A stretch of 64,000 nt of DNA, from the NCBI RefSeq assembly GCF_937936315.1, contig NZ_CALGWU010000056.1, forward strand, positions 62,001 to 126,000, written 5' to 3'. Under the pieces are notes generated by a model. It was given only the letters and a program-made list of their open reading frames with translations, ran no database searches and was not told the DNA's origin. Positions 43,472 through 51,119 of the stretch are shown here, in pieces. This stretch comes from an uncultured Capnocytophaga sp. (lineage in GTDB: Bacteria > Bacteroidota > Bacteroidia > Flavobacteriales > Flavobacteriaceae). Made by a program: the position numbers and the translations under genes. Numbering within the stretch: the first letter of the stretch is position 1; each line of letters starts with the position of its first letter.

Positions 43472-44737
43472 TTACAATCTAAAAATATTCTCAGCAATAG
43501 GCAATTTGCCTTTTACATCGTAAATGATTCCTTTTTCGTTTAGGTAATCGGCTATATTCATCTGTAAAAACTCGTTGTGTGCTACGCAAAGCACTACTAC
43601 ATCATTGTTTTTAGGGAGTTTTTCTCTATTGGTTTCTACCTTGATGCCGTACTCTTCTTCAGCGCGGTGAGGGTCAGCCCAAGGGTCGTATATCACTATG
43701 TGAGCAGTGAAATTTTCCAGTGTGCGATAGATATCGATAACCTTAGTATTGCGAGTATCGGGGCAGTTTTCTTTAAAGGTGAAGCCCAAAAGCAAGATTT
43801 TGCTATCTTTCACTGGAGCGCCTTGCAAACACAAGCGGTTGATAATCTGGTAAGCGATATATCCCCCCATAGAATCGTTAGTTTTGCGGGCTTCCATCAT
43901 TAGGCGGGGTGAAACGCCGTGGAGCTTGGCTTTTTGTATGAGGTAGTAAGGGTCTACCCCTATACAATGTCCGCCTACCAATCCAGGGCGGAAAGGCAAA
44001 AAGTTCCACTTGCTGCTAGCGGCATCTATCACGGCATTGGTATCGATGTCGAGAATATTGAAAATTTTAGCAATTTCGTTCATAAAAGCGATATTCACAT
44101 CGCGCTGAGCGTTTTCTATCACTTTGGCGGCTTCGGCTACTTTGATAGAGGAAGCGAGATAAGTACCCCCAGTGAGTACTGAATTGTAAAGCGCATCGAC
44201 TTTTGCTGCTATCTCAGGGGTAGAACCTGAAGTTATTTTGCAGATGTTCTCCACCGTGTGTTGTTTGTCGCCAGGGTTGATGCGTTCGGGGGAGTAACCT
44301 ACAAAGAAATCGCGGTTGAACACGAGGTTTGATACTTTTTCTAAGACAGGTACGCATACTTCTTCGGTTACTCCTGGGTAAACCGTTGATTCGTAAATCA
44401 CAATATCACCTTTTTTGAGCAATGCCCCTACTGTTGCACTTGCTTTGCGGAGTGCGGTAAGGTCGGGTTGCTGATAGAGGTCGATAGGGGTAGGGACAGC
44501 CACGATATACACATTGCAATCGGCGGCATCCACAGGGTTTGTAGTACAAATGAGGTGAGTAGCCAAACGCTCTTTAAGCGTTTCACTACTGATTTCGCCG
44601 GTAGTATCTACTCCAGCGTTGAGGCTTTCTACACGCACCTTATAAGGGTCGTAACCCACGGTAGGATATTTTTTAGCAAAGAGGCAAGCTAAAGGTAAAC
44701 CCACATAACCGAGACCTATAATACCTATTTTCATCAA
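43472..44737 (-). CDS. Nucleotide-sugar dehydrogenase (UDP-HexNAc 6-dehydrogenase type)
   Basis: This cytoplasmic enzyme oxidises the C6 of a UDP-N-acetylhexosamine to the uronic acid with two NAD+. The Rossmann motif GLGYVGLP (8-15), the catalytic Cys258 in VGGHCIGVDPYYL, and ESTVYPGVTEE and YSPERINPGD segments are all present in 421 residues. The sequence is closer to the WbpO/TviB (UDP-GalNAc/GlcNAc) group than to UDP-glucose dehydrogenase. It would feed capsule or LPS synthesis, but no other polysaccharide gene is nearby. Confidence 0.9.
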   Translation of the reverse strand: MMKIGIIGLGYVGLPLACLFAKKYPTVGYDPYKVRVESLNAGVDTTGEISSETLKERLATHLICTTNPVDAADCNVYIVAVPTPIDLYQQPDLTALRKASATVGALLKKGDIVIYESTVYPGVTEEVCVPVLEKVSNLVFNRDFFVGYSPERINPGDKQHTVENICKITSGSTPEIAAKVDALYNSVLTGGTYLASSIKVAEAAKVIENAQRDVNIAFMNEIAKIFNILDIDTNAVIDAASSKWNFLPFRPGLVGGHCIGVDPYYLIQKAKLHGVSPRLMMEARKTNDSMGGYIAYQIINRLCLQGAPVKDSKILLLGFTFKENCPDTRNTKVIDIYRTLENFTAHIVIYDPWADPHRAEEEYGIKVETNREKLPKNNDVVVLCVAHNEFLQMNIADYLNEKGIIYDVKGKLPIAENIFRL

Positions 44738-44744
44738 TTAACAA

Positions 44745-45317
44745 TTAATATAAAGCTTCTAAAAACTCTTTTTTTGAAATGCTTTCATCAGTGTCAGCAT
44801 CTTTGACTTCTACTTTCTTTATGAACTTCCATTGGTCATTCTTTTTAATGTAATAATACACTTGGGAAGGATATTTAGAGGCATAAGTATCTTCTTCTCC
44901 TTCTATTTTCTCGAGATATTGAGCTGGAGTATATCTACCTATGAGTTTATAATCAGAAAGATGCTGTTCAACTCTATTCTTTAATAATATATTTATCTTT
45001 TTTAAATCTTCTTGGGTATAGTAATAAGAATCTTCAATGCCCTTATATCGAAACTGAGGGGAAATTTTTTCTTTGATCAAGAAATCTTCCCAATACTCCT
45101 TTTCAGCAGTTGTTTGAGGTAAATAACATACCATAAATTGACCTTTTTCTTTAACTAAATCACTTTTTAAGGGAAAACGATTTACTAATTCAAAGAAATA
45201 GTTATTAGGCAAAGTATTAAGTCCCTCAATCCCTTCTAGTGTAGTTTTATCAGGTTGAGAGCAGCTTGTCTGAAAAATGATGACAGCTAATATTATAAAC
45301 GTTCTTTTTATTTTCAT
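44745..45317 (-). CDS. Hypothetical lipoprotein
   Basis: The signal MKIKRTFIILAVIIFQTSC gives Cys19. The 190-residue mature protein is charged and aromatic (FELVNRFPLKSDLV, FRYKGIEDSYYYTQEDLK) with YYIKKNDQWKFIKKVEV near the end, a beta pattern seen in small periplasmic lipoproteins. I recognise no family. It lies 7 bases upstream of the nucleotide-sugar dehydrogenase and is probably the first gene of that operon. Confidence 0.65.
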   Translation of the reverse strand: MKIKRTFIILAVIIFQTSCSQPDKTTLEGIEGLNTLPNNYFFELVNRFPLKSDLVKEKGQFMVCYLPQTTAEKEYWEDFLIKEKISPQFRYKGIEDSYYYTQEDLKKINILLKNRVEQHLSDYKLIGRYTPAQYLEKIEGEEDTYASKYPSQVYYYIKKNDQWKFIKKVEVKDADTDESISKKEFLEALY

Positions 45318-45387
45318 ACTATTAATCTTTATTATAACGTGAGTTCAGCGTAAGTAATTATTTAAAAATCAGTAAAATATTTTTAAT

Positions 45388-45478
45388 CTCCCACGAATTA
45401 CACGAATTTTCACGAAATTGGGAGTGCATAAAAGTCTTTATTTTTTATTATCTCACGAATTTTCACCTGACGGTGAAT
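45388..45478. repeat. CACGAATT stutter and inverted repeats
   Basis: CCCACGAATTACACGAATTTTCACGAA lies within flanking CTCCCA/TGGGAG-like arms, and TCACGAATTTTCACC with GGTGAA follows. No gene is seen in the 250-base gap around it. Confidence 0.5.
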
Positions 45479-45571
45479 TATTTTGTGAATATATTATGTT
45501 ACAAAGATGTAAATCAATGTTCTGTTATATCGAACTGACGTTAATTATGATTTTAAATTCAACATTAAAAC

Positions 45572-47257
45572 CTATTTATATATTATTTCGTTTATTTTTT
45601 CAGGATCATAATCTTCAAAAAGGATTTCTCCAAAGTCTTTTTGTGTTGCTTGAACATTAGAAGGCTTTCTCTCATCCCACCAATAGGTGATATGTCCAAA
45701 TCGGTGTAGAACAATCTTATTTTTACTATATTTAAAAGTGATATACTTTTCAGCGGTATAATTCCCAGGTACTTCAGTATTTAATTCAATAGTGAAAAAA
45801 TTGTCTTTAAAAGCAATTCTTTTGAAAAAAATAAACTCCATACTTGGATAGATTTTTTCATTGTGAAAGAATTTGTACTTATCACCTCCTTGATGAATTA
45901 ACAAAATAACAGGAGTTACTAAAGTTTTAGGGTCATCAGTTTCTGGAGCGTTGTTGTTTTCAAAAGCGAGGATGATATCTTTATAACCATCTTGATTGAG
46001 GTCGTGTAGATACATTTTTTTCAGCGTAAAGAGCTTATATTTTTGTATGCGATTGATGACCTCAGTAATATTTTTAAATTGAATCATCTCCCCACTATCA
46101 TTTTGAATGATCCCCTCTTCTGTTATGACGATGTCCTCAGGAGTGGTAAAATCGTTTTTTAAAAACTCTTCGTAATCTCCTTTTTTATCACCATTCATAT
46201 ATTTCTTGTAATAAGGAAGTTTTGTATAAGGAAACTCAAAATAATACATATTTTTATCTTTAATAAGAGTTCCTTCTAAATAATCAGGATAATCATTGTA
46301 TTCACTATCTTCTGCTGAAATATATTTTTTAGGCATAGCAACAATATATTTTCCTTCGGATCTATATATTTTTACAAAATCACCATAAGTAGTTTTAGAC
46401 TCTTCATACTCTGCTTTCCAATAGGTTATTCTCTGTCCTAAAGGAAAGATTTTGTTATCCTTATAACAATATAGTTCCCAACCAAAATTATACTCGCCAA
46501 CCAAAGGAAAAAATAAGATGTACGTTTTATTCTCCTCATCCAAATAAACAAAAGGACTTGAAGTAAGTACATCAGAGGTTTTTCTGATGATTTTTCTAGC
46601 ATCCTTACCAACAGTTACTGTAATTATTTCAGATACACTATTTTTTCCTTCTTCTATTTCATTTGCAACCCTTACATTTTGGCAATTCAACTTATAAAAT
46701 TCTTCTTTGTTAGAGACATTGCATTCTAATTTTAAAAGTTGAACCAGTCCTTTATAGTCTATAGTTGTTTCTTGAATATCATTAGGCATTACATCCCTTT
46801 TCCCTGCTAAAATATCATCATTTAATATTTTAGAAATTAGAAAATGCCCGTCCTTATCTTTTTCTAATAAATAGTCTACACAAGTTTCTTTTTCATAAGT
46901 GTTTCCAAATAGTAAAAAACAACATCTGTATTCATTTTTATTTTCTAAAGGTGTTATTTTTAATGTACTATTGAGAACATCAGCAAAAAAATCTTGCCCC
47001 TTTATAAAAGGGTCGTAATCTAATGTCATATCAGCAGATAGTTCATCAATCTTTTCCAACAATTGCTTGGAAACATATTGCTTGAAAAGTACTTCTCGGT
47101 TATCTAACGAACCATTATAAACAGATGAATAAAAAGCTTTTAGAGTTGCTATAGCAACTTCTGTATCTGTAGATTCAGCAGCTGCGTTATTAGCGTTCTT
47201 CTTATCTCTACAACTAATAAAAGCTATTAAAATAAATATGATAATAATTCTTTTCAT
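45572..47257 (-). CDS. Large lipoprotein with an FG-GAP/VCBS-like calcium motif
   Basis: The start at 47257 gives the lipoprotein signal MKRIIIIFILIAFISC (Cys16); an upstream in-frame ATG would bury it. Of 561 residues, the first half is a mixed domain with CNVSNKEEFYKLNCQNVRVA. The second half has one clear DLNQDGYKDIILAFENN (about 410-425), the DxNxDGxxD calcium loop of FG-GAP/VCBS repeats. The protein is probably surface exposed. Unknown family; AT-rich like other accessory genes here. Confidence 0.7.
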   Translation of the reverse strand: MKRIIIIFILIAFISCRDKKNANNAAAESTDTEVAIATLKAFYSSVYNGSLDNREVLFKQYVSKQLLEKIDELSADMTLDYDPFIKGQDFFADVLNSTLKITPLENKNEYRCCFLLFGNTYEKETCVDYLLEKDKDGHFLISKILNDDILAGKRDVMPNDIQETTIDYKGLVQLLKLECNVSNKEEFYKLNCQNVRVANEIEEGKNSVSEIITVTVGKDARKIIRKTSDVLTSSPFVYLDEENKTYILFFPLVGEYNFGWELYCYKDNKIFPLGQRITYWKAEYEESKTTYGDFVKIYRSEGKYIVAMPKKYISAEDSEYNDYPDYLEGTLIKDKNMYYFEFPYTKLPYYKKYMNGDKKGDYEEFLKNDFTTPEDIVITEEGIIQNDSGEMIQFKNITEVINRIQKYKLFTLKKMYLHDLNQDGYKDIILAFENNNAPETDDPKTLVTPVILLIHQGGDKYKFFHNEKIYPSMEFIFFKRIAFKDNFFTIELNTEVPGNYTAEKYITFKYSKNKIVLHRFGHITYWWDERKPSNVQATQKDFGEILFEDYDPEKINEIIYK

Positions 47258-47272
47258 AAGTAAAAAATTGTC

Positions 47273-47356
47273 AGACAAGGCAGACGGGGCAGACGAGTAG
47301 GATGGGGGAGGGGAGATAGTGCTGCCCCCTGAGACCTGAAACCTGACCCCTGACCC
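47273..47356. repeat. GGCAGAC and CCTGACCCCT stutters
   Basis: CAGACAAGGCAGACGGGGCAGAC lies close to the lipoprotein start. CCTGAGACCTGAAACCTGACCCCTGACCCC (47326-47355) ends on the stop codon of the sigma-54 activator gene. Each is three to four degenerate copies of a short phrase. Confidence 0.7.
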
Positions 47357-48610
47357 CTAAATCATATTATATTGCTTTAGTTTTCTGTACAGAGTGCGTT
47401 CGGAAATTCCTAAAGCCTTAGCTGTTTCTTTGCGTTTGCCATCGTTGTGTTCTAATGATTTGCGTATCATCTCACGCTCTTGTTCTTGGAGTGAAAAACG
47501 CTCTTCTTCAGCAGCTTCCTCGTAGTCGTACACCACTTCGTGAGGAAGGATTTCTTTTTCGGCAGGCGTTACAGGTAAAAAAGCAAAAGAGGGAGGTGTA
47601 GGGTCGTTTTTGCGAGTGTCGTTGCCATAAATGCGATGGATGAGACCTTCGTTCTCTTGTTGTACTTGGGGGGAATTGCCGTGTTGTAGTAGCTCAAGAG
47701 TGAGTTTTTTCAGGTCGTTGAGGTCGTTTTTCATATCGAAAAGTACCTTGTAAAGCAGTTCACGTTCGTTGCTAAAATCACTATCTGAGCGGTTTTGTGC
47801 AGGGACTATTGAAGGCAGATTTGTCCCTTCGTCGGGCAGGTAAGAGCGCAAAAGGCTTGCGGTGATGTCGCGGCGTTGTTCCAATACCGAAATTTGTTCG
47901 GCTACATTGCGCAACTGGCGTATATTACCGCTCCAGCGGTAGTTGGTAAGCAATTGTACAGCATCTTCACTGAGCCTTACGGGAGGCATTTTGTATTTTT
48001 CGGCAAAATCCGAAGCGAACTTGCGGAAGAGCAGGTGTATATCGTCTTTGCGTTCGCGCAAAGGAGGAAGGTGTATTTCTACGGTGCTGAGTCGGTAATA
48101 GAGGTCTTCGCGGAAACGTCCTTTTTTGATGGCTTCTTGCATTTGTACATTGGTAGCTGCCACGATGCGCACATTGGTTTTCTGTACTACTGAAGACCCT
48201 ACTTTGATAAACTCACCATTTTCGAGTACTCGCAAGAGGCGCACTTGGGTAGTAAGAGGCAGTTCGCCCACTTCGTCTAAGAAAATAGTACCGCCATCGG
48301 CTTCTTCAAAATAACCACTACGGGTAGCCGTTGCCCCTGTGAAAGCCCCTTTTTCATGACCAAAAAGTTCAGAATCAATAGTGCCTTCGGGGATAGCCCC
48401 GCAGTTCACAGCGATATATTTGCCGTGTTTGCGCATTGAGAGTGAGTGAATGATGCGCGGGAGAGCCTCTTTGCCCACCCCACTTTCACCAGTGATGAGC
48501 ACCGAAATATCGGTAGGGGCGACTTGTATGGCTTTTTCGAGCGCACGATTGAGTTTTAAATCGTTGCCAATGATACCAAAACGCTGTTTTATTGCTTGTA
48601 TATTTTCCAC
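47357..48610 (-). CDS. Sigma-54-dependent transcriptional activator (AAA+ and Fis HTH)
   Basis: I start at the GTG at 48610 (VENIQAIKQRFGIIG). This matches the family's usual MESVQAIKQRFGIIG opening and leaves a promoter 27 bases upstream; the longer ATG frame would translate the AATTAGCA repeat and promoter. The AAA+ domain shows Walker A GESGVGKE (41-48), GAFTGA (88-93, the sigma-54 contact loop) and Walker B IFLDEVGELP. A C-terminal Fis-type helix-turn-helix follows (ETAKALGISERTLYRKLKQY). There is no N-terminal receiver or GAF domain, so control must come from elsewhere. It has 417 residues. Confidence 0.92.
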   Translation of the reverse strand: MENIQAIKQRFGIIGNDLKLNRALEKAIQVAPTDISVLITGESGVGKEALPRIIHSLSMRKHGKYIAVNCGAIPEGTIDSELFGHEKGAFTGATATRSGYFEEADGGTIFLDEVGELPLTTQVRLLRVLENGEFIKVGSSVVQKTNVRIVAATNVQMQEAIKKGRFREDLYYRLSTVEIHLPPLRERKDDIHLLFRKFASDFAEKYKMPPVRLSEDAVQLLTNYRWSGNIRQLRNVAEQISVLEQRRDITASLLRSYLPDEGTNLPSIVPAQNRSDSDFSNERELLYKVLFDMKNDLNDLKKLTLELLQHGNSPQVQQENEGLIHRIYGNDTRKNDPTPPSFAFLPVTPAEKEILPHEVVYDYEEAAEEERFSLQEQEREMIRKSLEHNDGKRKETAKALGISERTLYRKLKQYNMI

Positions 48611-48636
48611 TTCTTTTACTTGAGAGTTTAGAGTTG

Positions 48637-48666
48637 CAAAGATACAAATAATTAGCAAATTAGCAA
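48637..48666 (-). promoter_or_regulatory. Promoter of the sigma-54 activator gene
   Basis: The minus strand has TATCTTTG (48637-48644) with TTG (48664-48666) exactly 19 bases upstream, inside the AATTAGCA repeat. It supports the GTG start. Confidence 0.6.
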
Positions 48667-48763
48667 ATTTGCCAATTCGCAAATTTGCCGATTCTCTCTC
48701 AAATTTTGTAGTATAAAAACCATAAAGAGGAGTTACCTGAATAGTTAGTGTTCATTAAACAAA

Positions 48764-48830
48764 AAACTTTGCCAAAGGTAGAAGTCGTACGGCTGTGTGA
48801 GCCACGCGAGCAGAAACCTTTGGCAAAGTG
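48764..48830 (-). terminator. REP-type hairpin after acn
   Basis: Arms AACTTTGCCAAAGGT and ACCTTTGGCAAAGT enclose a GTACGGCTGTGTGAGCCACGC inner stem, 25 bases past the acn stop. It is a member of the window's TTTGCCAAA palindrome family. Confidence 0.65.
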
Positions 48831-48854
48831 TAATGACACAAAAGGGATTTTTCA

Positions 48855-51119
48855 CTATTCACTCTTCACTTTTAACTGATTCAGCGCACTTCCTGCTTTA
48901 AACCAACCTATTTGCTGAGCGTTGTAGGTATGGTTGCAGGGAATCACATCTTTGCTACCGTCTTTGTGCACAAATTCCAAATGTAATGGAGTGTTGGGCG
49001 CAAAGGCAGTGAGATCTAGGAAGTTAATTACATCGTCTTCTTGAATCTTATCGTAATCAGCTTCGTTGGCAAAGGTGAGGGCGAGCATTCCTTGTTTTTT
49101 AAGGTTGGTTTCGTGAATGCGCGCAAACGATTTTACCAATACGGCTCGTACGCCCAAATGACGGGGTTCCATAGCAGCGTGCTCGCGTGAAGAGCCCTCG
49201 CCATAGTTGTGGTCGCCTACTACAATAGAAGGAATACCCGCCGCTTTATAAGCACGTTGTACTTTAGGCACTTCGTCGTACTCGCCAGTCAGTTGATTTT
49301 TCACGGAGTTAGTTTTACCGTTGAAAGCATTTACCGCCCCTATGAGCATATTGTTGGAAATATTGTCTAAATGTCCGCGGAAACGCAACCAAGCCCCTGC
49401 CATCGAAATATGGTCGGTGGTGCATTTGCCTTGCGCTTTGATGAGGAGTTTAGCCCCAGTGATATTCTCGCCGTCCCAAGGAGCGAAAGGCGTGAGCAGT
49501 TGGAGGCGGTTGGAGGTAGGTGATACCACCACCTCGATGTTGCTACCATCTTCGGCAGGAGCCTGATAGCCAGGGTCATCAACAGCAAAACCTTTAGAAG
49601 GCAACTCTTCGCCATAAGGAGGAGTGAGTTTTACCGCTTCACCTTGGTCGTTAAGCAAGGTATCGGTGATAGGGTTGAAGTCTAACCTACCGGCAATCGC
49701 CAAAGCCGCTACCATTTCGGGGGAAGTTACAAAGGCGTGGGTATTAGGGTTACCGTCGGCACGTTTGGAGAAGTTACGGTTGAAGGAATGCACAATCGTA
49801 TTTTTCTCTTGTTTTTCGGCACCTTCTCTGTCCCACTGACCAATGCAGGGACCACAAGCATTGGTGAATACACGAGTACCCAACTGCTCGAAGATGTCTA
49901 TAATTCCGTCGCGCTCGGTAGTATAGTGTATTTGTTCAGAGCCAGGGTTGATACCAAAGGAAGCTTTAGGGGTAATTCTCTTTTCCAAGGCTTGTTTTAC
50001 CACCGAAACGGCGCGGGTGAGATCTTCGTAGGAGGAGTTAGTACACGAACCGATGAGCCCCCATTGCACCTCCAAGGGCCAATCGTTGGCACGGGCTACT
50101 TCTTTCATTTTGGATACAGGAGTACCTCTATCAGGGGTGAAAGGACCGTTGATATAAGGCTCTAAAGTAGAGAGGTCTATCTCGATGAGTTGGTCGAAAT
50201 ATTTCTCGGGGTCGGCATAAACTTCGGGGTCGGCAGTAAGGTAAGGCGCAATGGCATCGGCAGCGAGGGCAACTTCTTCGCGCCCAGTAGCAAGCAGATA
50301 GCGACGCATCGCCTCATCATAGCCAAAAGTAGAGGTAGTAGCCCCTATTTCGGCACCCATATTACAAATGGTACCTTTACCCGTACACGAAAGCGATTTA
50401 GCACCTTCGCCGAAGTATTCCACAATAGCGCCCGTACCCCCTTTTACGGTGAGTATATCGGCGACTTTAAGAATCACGTCTTTGGGGGCAGTCCACCCGC
50501 TGAGTTTACCCGTGAGTTTTACGCCTATGAGCTTAGGGAATTTCAGTTCCCACGGCATTCCAGCCATAACATCTACGGCATCAGCCCCGCCTACGCCAAT
50601 AGCGAGCATTCCTAATCCGCCAGCGTTTACCGTATGCGAATCGGTGCCTATCATCATTCCACCTGGGAAGGCGTAGTTCTCCAAAACAATTTGGTGAATA
50701 ATCCCTGCACCAGGTTTCCAGAAGCCAATGCCATATTTGTTGGATACTGAAGAGAGGAAGTCGAATACTTCTTTAGACTGTTCAGTAGCGACTTTCAGGT
50801 CGGTTGCGGCGCCTATTTTGGCTTGGATGAGGTGGTCGCAGTGTACGGTGGTAGGGACAGCCACTTTGCTTTTGCCCGCTTGCATAAACTGCAAGAGCGC
50901 CATTTGGGCGGTAGCATCTTGACAAGCGATGCGGTCGGGGGCGAAATCTACATAGTCTTTTCCGCGTACAAAGGCACGAGAGGGGTTGCCGTCCCATAGG
51001 TGCGTATATAATATTTTTTCAGCAAGGGTAAGGGGTCTCCCTACCACTTGGCGGGCTTTGTCTACGCGCTCAGGAAATTGGGCGTAGACCTTCTTTATCA
51101 TTTCAATATCAAAAATCAT
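48855..51119 (-). CDS. acn: Aconitate hydratase
   Basis: This [4Fe-4S] enzyme isomerises citrate to isocitrate in the TCA cycle. The 754 residues match the mitochondrial-type aconitase. Cluster cysteines lie in LIGSCTNSSYEDL and NACGPCIGQWDREG. Substrate residues are seen in TDSHTVNAGGLGMLAIGVGGADAVD and GDHNYGEGSSREHAA. The C-terminal KVKSE and stop come from an AGTGAAGAGTGAATAGTGAA repeat. The start overlaps the icd stop by 4 bases, so it is the last gene of the gltA-icd-acn operon. Confidence 0.96.
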   Translation of the reverse strand: MIFDIEMIKKVYAQFPERVDKARQVVGRPLTLAEKILYTHLWDGNPSRAFVRGKDYVDFAPDRIACQDATAQMALLQFMQAGKSKVAVPTTVHCDHLIQAKIGAATDLKVATEQSKEVFDFLSSVSNKYGIGFWKPGAGIIHQIVLENYAFPGGMMIGTDSHTVNAGGLGMLAIGVGGADAVDVMAGMPWELKFPKLIGVKLTGKLSGWTAPKDVILKVADILTVKGGTGAIVEYFGEGAKSLSCTGKGTICNMGAEIGATTSTFGYDEAMRRYLLATGREEVALAADAIAPYLTADPEVYADPEKYFDQLIEIDLSTLEPYINGPFTPDRGTPVSKMKEVARANDWPLEVQWGLIGSCTNSSYEDLTRAVSVVKQALEKRITPKASFGINPGSEQIHYTTERDGIIDIFEQLGTRVFTNACGPCIGQWDREGAEKQEKNTIVHSFNRNFSKRADGNPNTHAFVTSPEMVAALAIAGRLDFNPITDTLLNDQGEAVKLTPPYGEELPSKGFAVDDPGYQAPAEDGSNIEVVVSPTSNRLQLLTPFAPWDGENITGAKLLIKAQGKCTTDHISMAGAWLRFRGHLDNISNNMLIGAVNAFNGKTNSVKNQLTGEYDEVPKVQRAYKAAGIPSIVVGDHNYGEGSSREHAAMEPRHLGVRAVLVKSFARIHETNLKKQGMLALTFANEADYDKIQEDDVINFLDLTAFAPNTPLHLEFVHKDGSKDVIPCNHTYNAQQIGWFKAGSALNQLKVKSE

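Noticed and set aside
48611..48682. Longer N-terminus for the sigma-54 activator from an ATG at 48682
   Set aside because: It would translate the AATTAGCA repeat and the -7 box; the family begins at the GTG.
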